Assembly: GCF_021155775.2 (NCBI RefSeq)
Contig: NC_060234.1
Location: 4,617,283-4,681,282 of the forward strand
Length of the DNA: 64,000 nt
Direction of reading: 5' to 3'
From: Neodiprion pinetum
Lineage: Eukaryota; Arthropoda; Insecta; Hymenoptera; Diprionidae
Positions within the stretch are counted from its first letter, which is position 1. Every line of letters begins with the position of its first letter. The position numbers and the translations under genes were made by a program. Below, piece by piece: positions 36,501-49,800 of this stretch. A model generated the notes under the pieces. The model was not told where the DNA came from. It was given only the letters and a program-made list of their open reading frames with translations, and did not search any database.

Positions 36501-39500
36501 TATCATATATATATATAGGTTTCCTCGCATTAATACCTTTCGTTTTGTATCTGGAGTATATATATATATTTTCATTAATTATGCAAACTCCAGATACAAA
36601 ACGAAAGGTATTAATGCGAGGAAAATCTGCCGATCATACTCTTCATTTGAAAATCGATTCAATCGATACAGTTTGTCAAATAGGTTCATTCGCATAATTT
36701 ACTCACAGCATTTATAATGTTGGCAATATCTTTGCAGTGATGATAAACCCTGGCCATGTTTTTACCCAGGGCAAAGTATCCCTTCTGATCGATGACCATG
36801 ACCAACTCTACATAACGGGATTCCTTGTTTGCATTATACGGGCCCCGAATAACACCGGTATCTCTTTTATACTGTTAGAAAAGTGAACAAAATTTGTTTT
36901 TTAATTTAAAACGATAATCAAAATCACAAATACTGTCAAGAAAAAAAGAAACGTTTAGTTAAATTTACCCTGAGCATTCTGTTATTCTCTAGATGATCAC
37001 GAATGCTGTGAGGCTGAGTTCCAGTATATCCTAAAACATGGAACAAGTACGGAATCAATAAATATCATTAATGCGGCAAAGAAATTACGAACTAGAAATT
37101 TAACATCAACCATAGATAAATGAGACAGTTACCGCAAGTATTATTCGCTACAAGATCGTCGTGCTTGTAGAGAAAATGTGGAGCCTCGAGAGTTTCGTCT
37201 TGAGGATGAATATAGTGGAGAGTTTTCCCGTCAAAAACAACCCCGCTCATTCCCCTGCAAGTTGATACCGCTGCCCAAGAATCTGGTATACCTCTGATGC
37301 TTCCTTGGTACTGACAAATCTCAATTTCCTTTAAAAAGAACAAACAAAATGTGATTTCCTCCTTTATGCTAATTTCAGTTTAATCGTAAAGAAAAGAAAA
37401 GATAAGGGAGCGCTTGAGGAGAATTGCATTAGAAGTGCGGTCGTATAAGTTTAAACATAAGATCACTGAAGAAAAAAACAAAGTAAAGTAGACTAAACGT
37501 GAATGGCTACTAAAAGTTCAAATAAAGTGTACAATATGTTTGAAGATCGGAGATAATTGTTAATCCACTGGAAGAAAAAAATAAAGACAGAGAAAATAGT
37601 TTTTGTCACCTCTTTTGAAGGTTTCACTGTCTCAAAGGAACCCTTTTTAATTTGATGACGCAGCTGGTGTCCAACGGGTATAAGATCGGTGTTAAGTCGT
37701 AGATCAAGGGTATGTTCAACTCCATCGACAGTAAATGCGACCGTCAACAGCTCCGCGTGTTTTAATCCCTGAAATAAAATGAAAACGAATGATTAGAAGC
37801 AATCGAAACTGTGAAAAAATAACGAATATCACGGGGAAATAAATGAAAATAAAAGCGAGATCAAAAGTAGCGTGAAGAATTCTAATTTTTTCCACAACTG
37901 TGAGTTACGGTTCATGTTGTAAAACGGCTGTTCGAACGTTCAACTCCCTGCTTTATTGTGTTTAAATTTAAAATTTTTAATTTTAAATAAAGTTTAAATC
38001 TAGTATTTACTTATAATATTAAAGATTTTACATCCGTGATTTCGAGTGATCATTGTGCATGTGACATTTTTGTCGGGGAAAAATAATTTCGCGATTCAAG
38101 AAACGGTTTCAGAAAATTACAGGGGCAAATGCTGTTTGCACTTTGTTAAATTTTGAACATTAATAATTCGTATAAATACTTATTTGGTAAACATTATCGG
38201 AATCCGGTAGTTAATGTAACAACTAATCGCTCTGGTTGATTTTATACAAGGGCAAATAATAAGTAACTTTCCAGTAACCGACTAAAATTTGTTCCTTAAG
38301 ACTCGTAAATTTTTTTGTTGTTGATAGACGAAATACTGATTAGATATGCTGGCGCATAAAAGAAAACGTAAATCAAATTATAAGCCACGTATTGCCATTA
38401 CGATATTCTTTGGATCGTAAAAATTTAGATCGACTTTTACGTTGAATCATCTCATGAGTCAAACGGTCAAAACTCGGACAAGATCGAATTTTCGAATGGT
38501 AAAAGTTCCAAGTCTCGTTCAAATTTCCGAAGGCTTAAAGCTTGAGTTCCGAATAATTCTCCAATCAATCACGAAAAATAAATTAGCAAAAATTTTCATC
38601 GGGATTTAACCCAGAAACGTTTCAAAATTCGAATCATTGGTAATTTTGAATTTCGAACAGATGAAATTCGACAGAATTCTATCGATCTGTTTCGAATGGT
38701 ACAAGTTTCAAGTCTCGTTCAAATTCTCGAAGGCTTGAAACTTGAGTTCCGAATGATCAAGCACGAAAAAAAAAACTTGCAAAAATTTTCATCGGAATCG
38801 GACCCAGAAACGTTTGAAAATTAGAATTGTTCGTAATTTTGAATTTCGAACAGATGAAATTTGACAAAATTCGGTTGATCTTAATTTGTCTTAAATCCAA
38901 AATCTTTACTCACGAACGTATATTTTTTGCATCAAGCGTAGACAAAGCAGCAAATTATTGTTTTTTGTTTTCTTTTTTTTTTCCATGTATACAGTAGTTT
39001 CAATGATGAATCAGTGCAATCGCGACGAGAGATGAAGAAGCGAGAAAAGGGAAGGAGGAGAGCCGGATGTTCCTTGGATATTCATAAACCGGATGTAACG
39101 TACTTCCATCATTAATCTCCGTAACATTGCCGGCTTGAGTCACTCACAATGCTTAGAAAGAGCTACACGGGCTTGACGGTGAATTTTACTGCCTTTCTTA
39201 GATTTCTGATTTGCTACTCGAGGCTCAAAGGTAAGCCGAAAGGTCTATGTATGAGGGTAGACACGTGGGTGTGGGTGAAGGGTGAGTCGCGTGTTCTGGG
39301 TTAATGCCTCGTCTCGTCGGCTCAGGTTTATACAAGCTTTTTAGCGTCAGCGTGCAACGATACTTGACGATTATCAAACGTAGTGGAGAGGCGAGAAGAA
39401 ACGTAAGGAAAAAAAATTGTCAGACTAAAAACCGACGTTTTACCCACAAAATCGTCATTCGTTGCAATTCTCGGATTCCACAATTTTAACGAATTAGCTT

Positions 39501-40447
39501 GATAAGTATTTTTCGCTAAAACTATAAGGGATTAAAAAAAAAAATTCCTTATCAACATTTCTCATAGAACTCGGAGAATGAAAATATTTACGTCGAGTTA
39601 TAACTTTGTGCTTTAAACAGTTTTCTGCTCTCTTGTTTCGTGTTTTTCCATAGCTTCGGTAATTCTCACGATAAAACGGCCAGGAAGAAGAGAAATAGAA
39701 AGTAAAAATAATAACAGACTAGGTATGTACGTCCAGAGTTGAATAAAGCATGGAAACTTGTCCTCTGTGCTCGTAGCCTCCACTGTTATTATGCAAACTG
39801 TGAATCGATTTTCCTTTCGCGTGTGCAACGGTTGTAATAATAATAATCGTGGCACGGCGAAAAAAGTTTCTTGATATTGCGACTATCATCGATGAAAAAA
39901 AACTACGAAAAAAAAGGAAATCAAACGATATCAATATCCTCGTATAATCTTGAGGTCAATAAAAGGTTTCTTGTTTTTTCCTCATACAGTATCACCGTTG
40001 ATATGTAACCCCAAGCCTCGAAATTATTATAATTAGATTTTAAAGCACAACGCCAGCACTGTTTGGTTAAATAACAAAAACGATCTCATTAATACATGGC
40101 GATAATTAGCCTAGAACCATCATCGTTAATTCTAATTCACGATTATTACGTAGCAAAAATAATACACGGACAGTGTAAAAATATTTGAATAGATAAGTCT
40201 TTGGACATTTTTTATGACATGAAAAAACACTTATCTTTACTTTTGGCAAGAACATTAACTCGAAATAAACATATTTCAACCAAAGTTGAGATTACTTTTT
40301 TTTTTCTCTTTTACTTTTTTGCACCGGCATTCAAATTTCAACGAATAACACTTACGGCTTCTTTGGTTGAAGATAACTCTCGTTTGGTTCTGGGATGAGA
40401 TACTGTAAGAGTGACTTCGACACTGTTGTTAAAGTCCGACGACGGTA
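33508..40447 (-). CDS. ADAM metalloprotease (meltrin-like), cassette A with transmembrane and short tail; catalytically intact
   Basis: Ten exons in frame: 40356-40447, 37610-37768, 37133-37328, 36969-37030, 36707-36871, 36227-36396, 35340-36128, 34774-34975, 34471-34678 and 33508-34331. The domain order is prodomain, furin-like RYKR, metalloprotease starting VELVMVIDQKGY, and the zinc site HEMGHNFGMEHD with Met-turn CIMAP (catalytic Glu codon 35996-35998). A disintegrin domain (CGNGFVEPGEQCDCG, EHECDLPEYC), Cys-rich region and EGF-like module (CPNNCSGNGVCNSQGHCHC) follow. The last exon has a transmembrane helix (LYVIFFGIVPVLVLIGLFVW) and a cytoplasmic tail with a PPPPAPP end. Exon 1 begins with two bases of a split codon, so a further 5' exon (signal peptide) is required; none was found between this exon and cassette B. 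ADAMs of this type shed surface proteins and bind integrins. Confidence 0.9.
34202..34207 (-). promoter_or_regulatory. Candidate internal splice donor for tail switching
   Basis: Within the transmembrane exon the sequence ACATCAGC is followed by GTACGT; the exon part would end at 34202, with the donor bases lying just below it. Use of this site leaves two bases (GC), which pair with the leading G of the long-tail exon at 30846 as GCG (Ala). Reading through instead gives the short tail. It is a sequence-level candidate only. Confidence 0.4.
36521..36623. repeat. Perfect 37-bp inverted repeat in cassette A intron
   Basis: Arms at 36521-36557 and 36587-36623 are exact reverse complements around a 29-bp AT-rich loop. 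They lie in the intron between cassette A exons 5 and 6. The lack of mismatches suggests a young insertion or a selected RNA hairpin. No similar structure is present at the matching place in cassette B. Confidence 0.9.
38481..38880. repeat. Two tandem ~200-bp repeats in cassette A first intron
   Basis: TTCGAATGGT recurs at 38491 and 38691. Both units share AAGTCTCGTTCAAATT, TTGAGTTCCGAAT, CAAAAATTTTCATCGG, CCAGAAACGTTT and TTTTGAATTTCGAACAGATG in the same order. The period is 200 bp. Similar TTTCGAA/TTCGGAAT-rich sequence occurs near 52800-53170, so a dispersed repeat family is possible. Confidence 0.85.
38881..40355. other. Cassette A intron 1, remaining part
   Basis: No coding exon recognised. 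Includes poly-T and poly-A tracts. The open frames at 39304-39489 (+) and 39613-39934 (-) show no family resemblance. The sequence is intronic if cassette A exon 1 is spliced as proposed. Confidence 0.45.
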
Positions 40448-40690
40448 CTGCAACACATAACAAATCCCTTTATATGATTAATTTATTTTCATAAACAATA
40501 TGCGGTGAAATTACTCGACTTTTCGAGAGCTGAAGCGTGTACCGTAAACTATAAAAATTACAGTCTATCAAAGTTTTTAGCCATCTAGAAGAGAAAAAGT
40601 TTTCAATCGTTGTATCACGCAAGTTAAATTAGACAACTGTCGATGTGTTGACCGTTCTTGAGATATCCTATCAATCTGAGGCGCAGTAGG

Positions 40691-40724
40691 CAAATAGCAG
40701 TACTTATGTAATTACTCGACAATT

Positions 40725-40780
<56 letters not shown>

Positions 40781-40795
40781 TACAAATAGCAGTAC
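40691..40795. repeat. (CTTT)n microsatellite between 13-bp direct repeats
   Basis: About 15 CTTT units (40723-40782) sit between two exact copies of CAAATAGCAGTAC (40691-40703 and 40783-40795). On the transcribed minus strand this is a GAAA tract that begins only about 20 bases after the splice donor of the last cassette B exon. Confidence 0.9.
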
Positions 40796-40804
40796 GATTC
40801 TCAC

Positions 40805-43800
40805 CTCTCGATTTCACAGGACCGCTATCGATGGAACCACCATTAAATTCTTCATTGCACAGAGGTGGAGGAAAGCCGGGATTGCAGTGACAGTGACCCA
40901 GGCTATTACATACTCCGTTGCCATTGCAATTATTTGGACAAGCCTCATTACCTGCCGGAGTGGAGAGTTTAACTTCTGCGACTGGGACGCACTTTTGATT
41001 CAGGCACATCTAATTATTTGAGAAAAAATAAAATTGTTTAACATTAATGACGTTAATTCGTATAAAAAGTGATCGGCACTTACGATGTAATGGAAAGTAT
41101 TTCTCATAAATTTTTACCTTGTCAGTACCACATTTGGCTCCGTTAGGCACAAGGCCAGGGTCCATCTGATTCAAACCTAGATCAATGATTGCTGTTTTAC
41201 AAGGTATAATTTGGCCACCACTGTTCAAAAAGGAGTGACTGAGAATAGCGACCTCTTCCATGCCAAATTCAAGTCGTTCGTTGAGATGCTTACAGTGAAG
41301 CATGCCGCAGAGACTGTCTCTGTAAATGGTAAATCATCATCGCTTAATCGCTTTTGTGTTTTGCCTTGCGAATGGAAAAGCAAGTGAAATAATACACCAG
41401 CGCGAAACTTTGGGCAGAAACTAAATTTACAACATCGCGTAAAATTGTTATAATGTAGATATGAGAACTTTGTTTCAAGAATACTTTAAACAAAGCTTGC
41501 ATGACAAGAAGATCCTTTTCCGTTTCAAATCGCGAAATGCGAGCGAGTCCGAAAATCGTGGATATTCGCCGATGATTTACGTTTTTTATACACCTTCAAA
41601 CCAAGTACTAAGAGCTTCCTGAGAAGCCGAGTGTTTTTTACATAAGAGGTAAAGTTGACCGAATCTTCTATATCAACATTCATCTAAGCTCCCACAATGC
41701 CGTAATCACTTAACTAAGAAGATAACTGAAAACTCTGATCAATATAATTAACTCACGCGTCATTGCACCTGATGTAAGTATCGTTGACTCTGTTATACCC
41801 GCAGTTACCGTACTTCGATCCCTTGTTATTCATGACGTAGCACTGCGAGTCGGAGGAAGAGCCTGAGGGTCCCCACAAAAGTTTGCACTGACTATCGCGC
41901 GTCCTGCAAGTACCTTGATAACAGAAAGCTTTTCCATCGCTGCAAGTTTCTCCGTCAATTTTATATACATCAGAGGGGCAAAATTCGCTCTGACCCGAAC
42001 AATATTCTGGTAAGTCGCACTCGTGTTCAGCCGAACGGCATTCCATTCCCGCAGCTTTGGGTCTGCATGTATTGAAATCGCAACATTCTCCTGTAGCGCA
42101 GCTCGCGTTGGCATGAAGCATGCAAGAGGTAGCGTTGCAGCAAGGATTGTCGCAGTTTTCTTCCAACCCGCAATCGCACTGTTCTCCAGGCTCGACGAAA
42201 CCGTTCCCGCACATCGAACTGCCGAAAAGTTTCTCCGGCTTATTTCTCAGGCAGTAATCCATACCGTGCTCGAAAGCGAGAGCCAGGTATTCCAGCGAAC
42301 AAGAAGACCAGTGTGTGGGTCCTGTCGATCCACTGGAAGGAGCCATTATGCATCTATCCTCCGGACAGCTGCAGTCAAGCGTGTCGTGCTCCATGCCAAA
42401 ATTGTGCCCCATCGCATGGGCGATTGTAGCCGCTACCAGACCGATGACATTGGAACGGTCCATCGAAACACCACCAGAAAATTCAAAAGTACAGATCGGA
42501 CCTTTCAGAGCCTTGCTCACAACGCCGCCTTCAAATTCTACTTTCCTGTACGTCAAGAAAGAAAATTCGTTGAAAATAAATAGAAGATTGAGAAGGTATT
42601 CAACTGTTTTATCATCTCTTTATATTTTATAGCATCACTCACGTCAAAAGCTGCGCATTGTCGTTGGGTATGTTTCTGACCAAATGCTCTCTGCGGTATT
42701 TCAGAAAGTTGGACAGAGTCGTCTCACCATTTACCGAAAGCGAAATTTCATCCACTTCCGTCCAAACTTCGATACCAACCAATGCGACAAAAATATTCAA
42801 AGGCGTGTACAGCTGTAAAATAAAAAATCGCGATTAGGGTGTTTAATTTAACGACACGTACGGGACTTCGAACACACCGTCGGTTCAACAGTCCGTCAAT
42901 TAAACATTGATAGACATTACTCTGTCTATTTATCAGCCAATGATCACTCACCGCGTTCACAATGTTTGCAAGATCCTTGGCGTGCTGGTGAACCCTCGTC
43001 AAATTTCTACTCATAGCATCGTATCCCAGCTTATCAACGACCATAACTAATTCTACGTAACGGGTATTCTTGTTTGAATTATACGGCCCTCGAATGAGGC
43101 CGGCGTCTCTTTTGTGCTGTTATAAAAGTAGAAAGATATTTCGTTACTAATGTAATCACCGAAATCGAGGATTTTTAAGGTACAAAACAAAAAAAATTTT
43201 TTTAAAAAAAGCGAAAAAACACCAAGAATATTCTATGCTTTACCCTAATCATCTCGTTATTATCTATTATATCATTATGAACGCTGTGACGATGCTGAGT
43301 ACCCTCGTATCCTGAAACAGAGAACAAGCGAAAAGTCGTTAAAAAAACAAAAACAAAAACAAAAAAAAAAAAAGAAAATTAATAAAAAATATTTCTGCAG
43401 CGAAGAAATAAATATGAAAAGGAAAAAAAATTTGAAAATATTTACCGCACGTGTTGTTTGCGACAAAATTATCATGCTTGTAGATGAAATGTGGAGCCTC
43501 GATAGTCTCATCTTGCGGTTGAATGTAGTGGAGACTTTTCCCGTCAAAAAGAACGCCGTTCAATCCTTTGCAAGTTGATAATGCCGCCCAAGAATCTGGT
43601 ATACCTCTGACGCTTCCTTGGTACTGACAAACTTCAATTTCCTTGAGAAAATATAAAAAAAAAAAAAACACACTTCCAATGAGGGAGTAAATTGTGTAAA
43701 GATATTTATCAATAACAATATATAAAATTATATCAAGTTATAAATTCGAGGAGATTTATCCGATGTGACGTGTGAGGTAATTCAACGACAGATTAAAAAA

Positions 43801-46800
43801 AAAAAAAAAAAAAAAAAAACAACAACAAACGTAAAACGTACGTGTGCAAATTTATGTAAATCTGAAAGATATCAATTGACCTCGACTAGTCGAGCTTTGC
43901 GTTGCTGGTTTTGAACGATATACGTAATTACAAGTGTTAAACACTACCGAGAGTCTGAAGAGTAAGCATGTGTTGTCCAATAATATATATCGTATCAAGT
44001 GCAACGACCGACGAGTAATGTTATAATCTACATGACGTGATACTCTACATCGTACAAATGTTAAAAATATCATTTATTATTATTATTCATTATTATTTAT
44101 CCAACAAACCCAAAAATTTACACAGCAGTTAATCCCACGGAGATAACAATTTAATGTAATTTTCAAAAACCACGATTGGTTAACATCGTTTCTCATATTA
44201 TATCCAATTATCTGCACGTGTGAGAAATGAAATAAAAAAATTGGGTTATATAATATTCGCATCGTCTGTGTTGAAGTTGATACGATTTTAAATCCGATTT
44301 TTCCTTGTTTGAAAATGATTACAGATATTGGATATTTGTTTGTTTTTTTTTTCCCACTTCTAACGATCAATTCAGTGAAAACTTTTAAATAGCTTTCTCG
44401 ATAATGTTCGTTAAGCGTTTCTTTCAACTTGTACATCTGTTTTGTTCACAAGATGAAAAAGAAGTTAAAACATAAATGAGAAATTACGATCCAACGATGA
44501 GAAAAAAAAATCGTTATTCTCACTGCACGCAACGGTGACGCGATTGTATGAAATTTTGGAAAATCGATACGGATGATTATTTAGAAAACTTTAATCGTGC
44601 TGTACATCTTATGATGCGAAGAAGCACGATTCGTGTAAAACGTGTACATATTCAATGAACAGGTATAATAATATCCTCAACGACAGAGGAGGAGGAGGAG
44701 GAGGAGGAAGGAGGGACTGGAGACGAACAAGTAAATAAATAAGAAAATTAGCAGGCTTGTATTAAAAATGCGAGTCGAGACCAAAACACGCTCGTTGAAA
44801 TTATAATTATAGAAATAGTTTATTTTTTTTATTTTTTTTTATTTTAGCGCACATAAGAGAGAAGAAATACGATGATATTTACGTTCGTGTAATTACCTAC
44901 ATTTTTCCAACAACAAAACGATACCTGTTTTACTGAATTTTTCTAGTTACCATAAGAAATGAAATTTTTCTCAGTGCAGACTCGACGAATGTTAATTAGT
45001 ATAATTGACGTTGTAAATAGCATTGTTATCATTAATATTATTATTGTTGCTGTTGCGTGTGAATTAAACAGAAAAAAAAAAAAATAAAAATAAACGAAGA
45101 ATATAAAAATAGAAAATAGTTAAACGAGCAAACTGGAACTCATGGGAACCGGGAAACTGCAAATTACATACATGTATGTATAACGTTTCAGCAGTCAGCG
45201 CGAGGTTTAAATACTTAATCAGCGTGAACGCATCAATTATCATAATTAATGACTATATCCACTCCGATAAACTAACAGTTAAATTTTCTATTCCGATATT
45301 TAAGTATTTTTCAAAATTTTCTCTCACCGTTTGTGAAATATCTAATTTACTATCACGCGTGCGGTGATTAAGTAAAAGTTATTAGAATTTTATCCTTTCT
45401 TCCTTTCTTTTCGTAGTTTTTATTCATAATTTGATCCAATTATTTTAATCAAGCTTTCTACGTTGATTCCGATTCTAAGAATACTTTCAACTTTATTCTT
45501 ACCAACCTCACCCTTTTTCTTTTTTCCTTGCTTCAGATTGCTACATACCGCTGAGCAATAACGTCAGTTTAAAATTGTATTGCATAAATTCTATAATAAA
45601 ATATAATAATAATAAAAATAAAAATAAAAAAATGTTCAAAATCTTTTTTACCTCCTTCGAGGGTGTGTAAGTATCGAAAGATCCCTTCTTAACTTGACGT
45701 CGTAGCTGATGTCCAACTGGAATGAGATCGTTGTTGAGTCGTAGGTCCAGAACACGTTCGGTACCATCGACAGTAAATGCGACCGTCAACAGTTCCGCGT
45801 GTTTCAAGTCCTGAAATGAATAAATTAAGCGAAAATGATGAAAATTACCAAAAAAACAAAAGAGGCTGAGATAAATTTTATAACAATACAAAAAAGTTTG
45901 AAAATCCGGAGAATCGATTATAACCGAGCAGAAAAGTAATTTTTCTGTTTCTGTTCTTCAACATGGTTCCTTTTCGATACTTGTTATCAAACTTGTTTGG
46001 CCAAAAATCGAGTGTTTATCAAATTATCAGCTATACTATGTAGAACAATATTAGAAAGTACTGGAATTGCAAAGAAAAGCTTAGACATCGATGTTTTATA
46101 TCAAATTGTTTTACAAAATTATTAAAAATCTATTAGATTCGTTAAATTAGATCTTAGCGACAGTTTGTTTTGTTCGAAAGATTATTTTCTCAAAATTCTG
46201 CAAACACTTTTTTTGCTCTCAGAATAACGGCATCGTTGAATAATTATTTTTTTTTCTTCAATTCCTCAACAAACGGCGACATGTTAAATCGACCGTTGAA
46301 AAAAAAAAAAAAAAGTAGAAACTCAGTGTCGCTGAATTTTTAAAAATTTCGTAACAATTTGTAACGAATCCTGAATATCTATATAAATTTCTTTTATAAT
46401 TCCACTCGTTTTCACCGTTGTATTACCAAATAGATCTCGTGATCGCATATCTTACGAATTACAATAATTTCACAAATTTGACAATCGACGGTAATGAAAA
46501 ATTTATGATAAAGTATCCGCAACCTGTTCAAAGTTTTGCTTAAAAGAGGCGTGAAAGAATGAAGGGAAAAGGACAGAGGGAGATTTTTTTTATTTTTTTC
46601 GTATTTCGCGGACGAAATTCAGGTCACTCTACTCGTTCGACGACCACTCTTATTCCATTAAACTAACGAGTTTTCCGTTCGTGCAATAATCCGTTAATTG
46701 TCGAGAACTCGCGTGCAACTCGCGAGTCGCGAAAGGGTGCGGTTTTGTTTTTTTTTTTTTTTACTTCCGCCTTTGAATATAAACCGCGAATCAATTCCAT

Positions 46801-49800
46801 CCAATCAAATTGAAATCACCGTCCGATGGATTTTCTATTTTTTTCATTTCCTCTTCGTCGCTATTTTCCTTCACTCTCGCCATCCCTCGATTCGCACTTC
46901 CGGCCACTCCGCGATTCTAAATCTTTCCAATTTGTTGCGTGACCGCGCCTCTCCAGACACGCCTGATAAATAACAGGCGCGGCTCTCGAGTCCTTGATTA
47001 ACAATGAAATTCCGGATATCGTGCTGATATTAATCCAGATTTTGTAATTAAGAGTCGTTGTTGTTTCTTCGTGTACATTATTCAAGTCCGTGAATTACGA
47101 AATTTATAAAACATGTTTCGCGTTTTTTTTTTTTTTTTTTTTTTTTACCTTCTGCTTGGAATATACAACTGTGAAAAATTTACAAAATTTCCTTTTTTTT
47201 TGAGACGAAAGACGAAGAAAAGAAAATCGTGGGATGAATGAAACGCGATGTCGTAAAGAAAACGAAAAATCTTGTCGCTTGAGAAATAATAAAAGGGACT
47301 ATTGATCCTTGCAAAAAAAAAAAAAAATTCTTTTTTCCTTAACAAATTAACGTGTAAAGTAATTTTAATATAATACCCCTGCTGTTCGAGCAATCGGTTA
47401 ATATGCGTTATACCGCCGTTTCCGACACAACGGAAGTAGTAAATGCATTCTTATCTACATTATATGTATCACGCGTTCGCTGGCGAAACCGGAAGTTGGT
47501 AAAATTTCACGTATAATTGTCTGGCTCTTTTGTCATTATTTCTCGGGAAGTAAATTTTGTCTCTTACTAATGAGAACCTTGCCTGTATAAATTGCCTGTA
47601 TTTCTAGATTATGGTAAAAAATGAAAAAAAGTTAAGGACCGGAACTAAAAAATTTCTCTCAGTGCAGGTAATTTCGCTACTAATATATGCCTGTACATGT
47701 ACAGGTATGTATAATTTATCCGAGTATGTAAAATAAAAGAAGAAAATTCAAAATTAACATTGTAACCAGGAGACATTCCCAATTCACTGTTCTCCGCGTT
47801 GTAAAAACAATTGGAATAAAAATAAAAAAGAAAAAAAAAAATTACTACGTTACGTCGCGAATTAAATGATAAATCTTTGGCGACATGTTGTGTTGATTTT
47901 TTCATCCCGAAAAGAGGAAAAAACTGAGTACGAAAAGAAAAAAAAGAATAAAATAATACAAAATTAACGATCGAAATTTGTAATTGTGTCAAAAAAAAGC
48001 TTCGATCCTTGAGAAAAAAAAAAAAAATAAAGAGAAAAAAAAATATGTCAGAAGAAATCGAAGAAGAAAAAAAAGAAGAAAGACAATTTCTCAAGTAATT
48101 TCTTAAGATAACATTATTAAAGATTACTTGATTAAATCCCGATAATTATTTTACAGATAAATAATGTATTCGTGTAGTTTGTCGAGTATATACCAATGTA
48201 TCAAATTTCTGATAAATATCCTCTTTTTTTTTTTCGTTGTCGCGTGACGTGCGACGGAAAAATGCAACGTGTTACACGCATAATTCTACTAGAATAATCC
48301 TAGGAAAGCCTATCGCTGCTTATGTTATACCTGTGCAAGTATACACGTATAACTATAATCCATACTGCTTACTATTTACAATACACTCTGAGTCCCAGGG
48401 GTGGTGTTAATGGTGTTAAGCGACAACCGAGTGACGAACGCGACGAACCCGAAGATGTATTTAACGGGGTCTAAAGTCGGGTTGAAAATGTGGCAAAACA
48501 GAGGCTCAAACATTATCGCAAAAACTGATCTGATTGCGTTAAATGCAAATAATAAAAGTAAAATTCCCTTTGGCGGACGAATAAATGTTGAAACACCTCG
48601 TTAATTTAATTCACGTCGTAACAAAAAAAGTTTTAATTTTTATACAAAATTCTTTTTCCCTCTCCTTCTCTTTCATTTCTTCGTTCTTTGCCGAAATATT
48701 CCTATTACATTGCGATTAACAATTGTACGTCGTATAATTTCTTGTTCTGAACCACTGCTAGTTTAACGTATTTTTTCCCTTGCTTTCTTGTCTTTTTTCT
48801 TTCTTTTTTTTCTGTTTTGCAAAGTACTAGAGAATTAAAAAAAAAAAATAATAACATCCTTTTCAAAATCACTCTCAGCATTTATAAAGAATAATTGAAT
48901 AGTTGAGTGAAAAAATTGGAAAAAATTCAGGTTACGGTTTCAAAGTTGGAACAATGGCACAATTTTTTTTTGTTTTTTTTTTTGTTTTTTTTTTTCAAAT
49001 AAAATCAAAAATAACGAGGAGAAGGACGTTGGTCGGATCTGTGAATTACGAATATAATTTGTATTTTCGAAAACTCGTCGTAAATTTTATTGAACTTGTG
49101 CCCTAAACAAATAAAAATATTATTTTTCAGGATAACTGTTAAGAATTGTAACATAAAAAACGTGCCTACCCTGGTTTTTTTTTTTTTTTTTTTCATTGCA
49201 ACGCGTTAATAATCATTGTTGACGTCTACACAGGTTTATTGGAATACTGACCCAGTTGTGTCGTTTCATAAACTTTCTCGTTCGCTTTTCATCGTGTGTT
49301 TCTCGTGGATTTGCGCACCGAATGGACAAGCATTCTTTTTTTTCTTCGACGTTTTTTCCCCCTCTTTACTTCGTCAAAAACGTTCGTCTCGATTTTTTTT
49401 TTTTTTTATTTTCCTTTTTTTTCCCCCCTCAAACTCGTCGCCTCTCTCTCTCTCTCTCTCTCTATCTTTCTTTTATTTTCATCCAGTTACATTAAAATCC
49501 GGATGTCTACAGGTATATACCTATTTCCACTTACAATTACAGTGTTTAAGAGTATTTAACTCGACCTCCGAACGTACAACATGTATGACAACGAAACCAC
49601 GAAAGCTTGCAATTAACGATAAATGCGTAATTACTGTAACCGAAATGCAAAGTAATATCAAGTTTCATGTTATCAACTGTAAATTTCTTTTCTTTCATCC
49701 TTATCGACGATCAATGAGAAGTGAGATCAGAAGAAAAAAAAAAAAAAATGTCCCAACTGCCCGGGAATTTTATAACAAGGTCGATCAAAGTCTGCGTTGT

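Noticed and set aside
40448..40690. Search for a cassette A signal exon or a cassette B transmembrane exon between the two cassettes
   Set aside because: All minus-strand ATG frames close within a few codons and no hydrophobic stretch is encoded.
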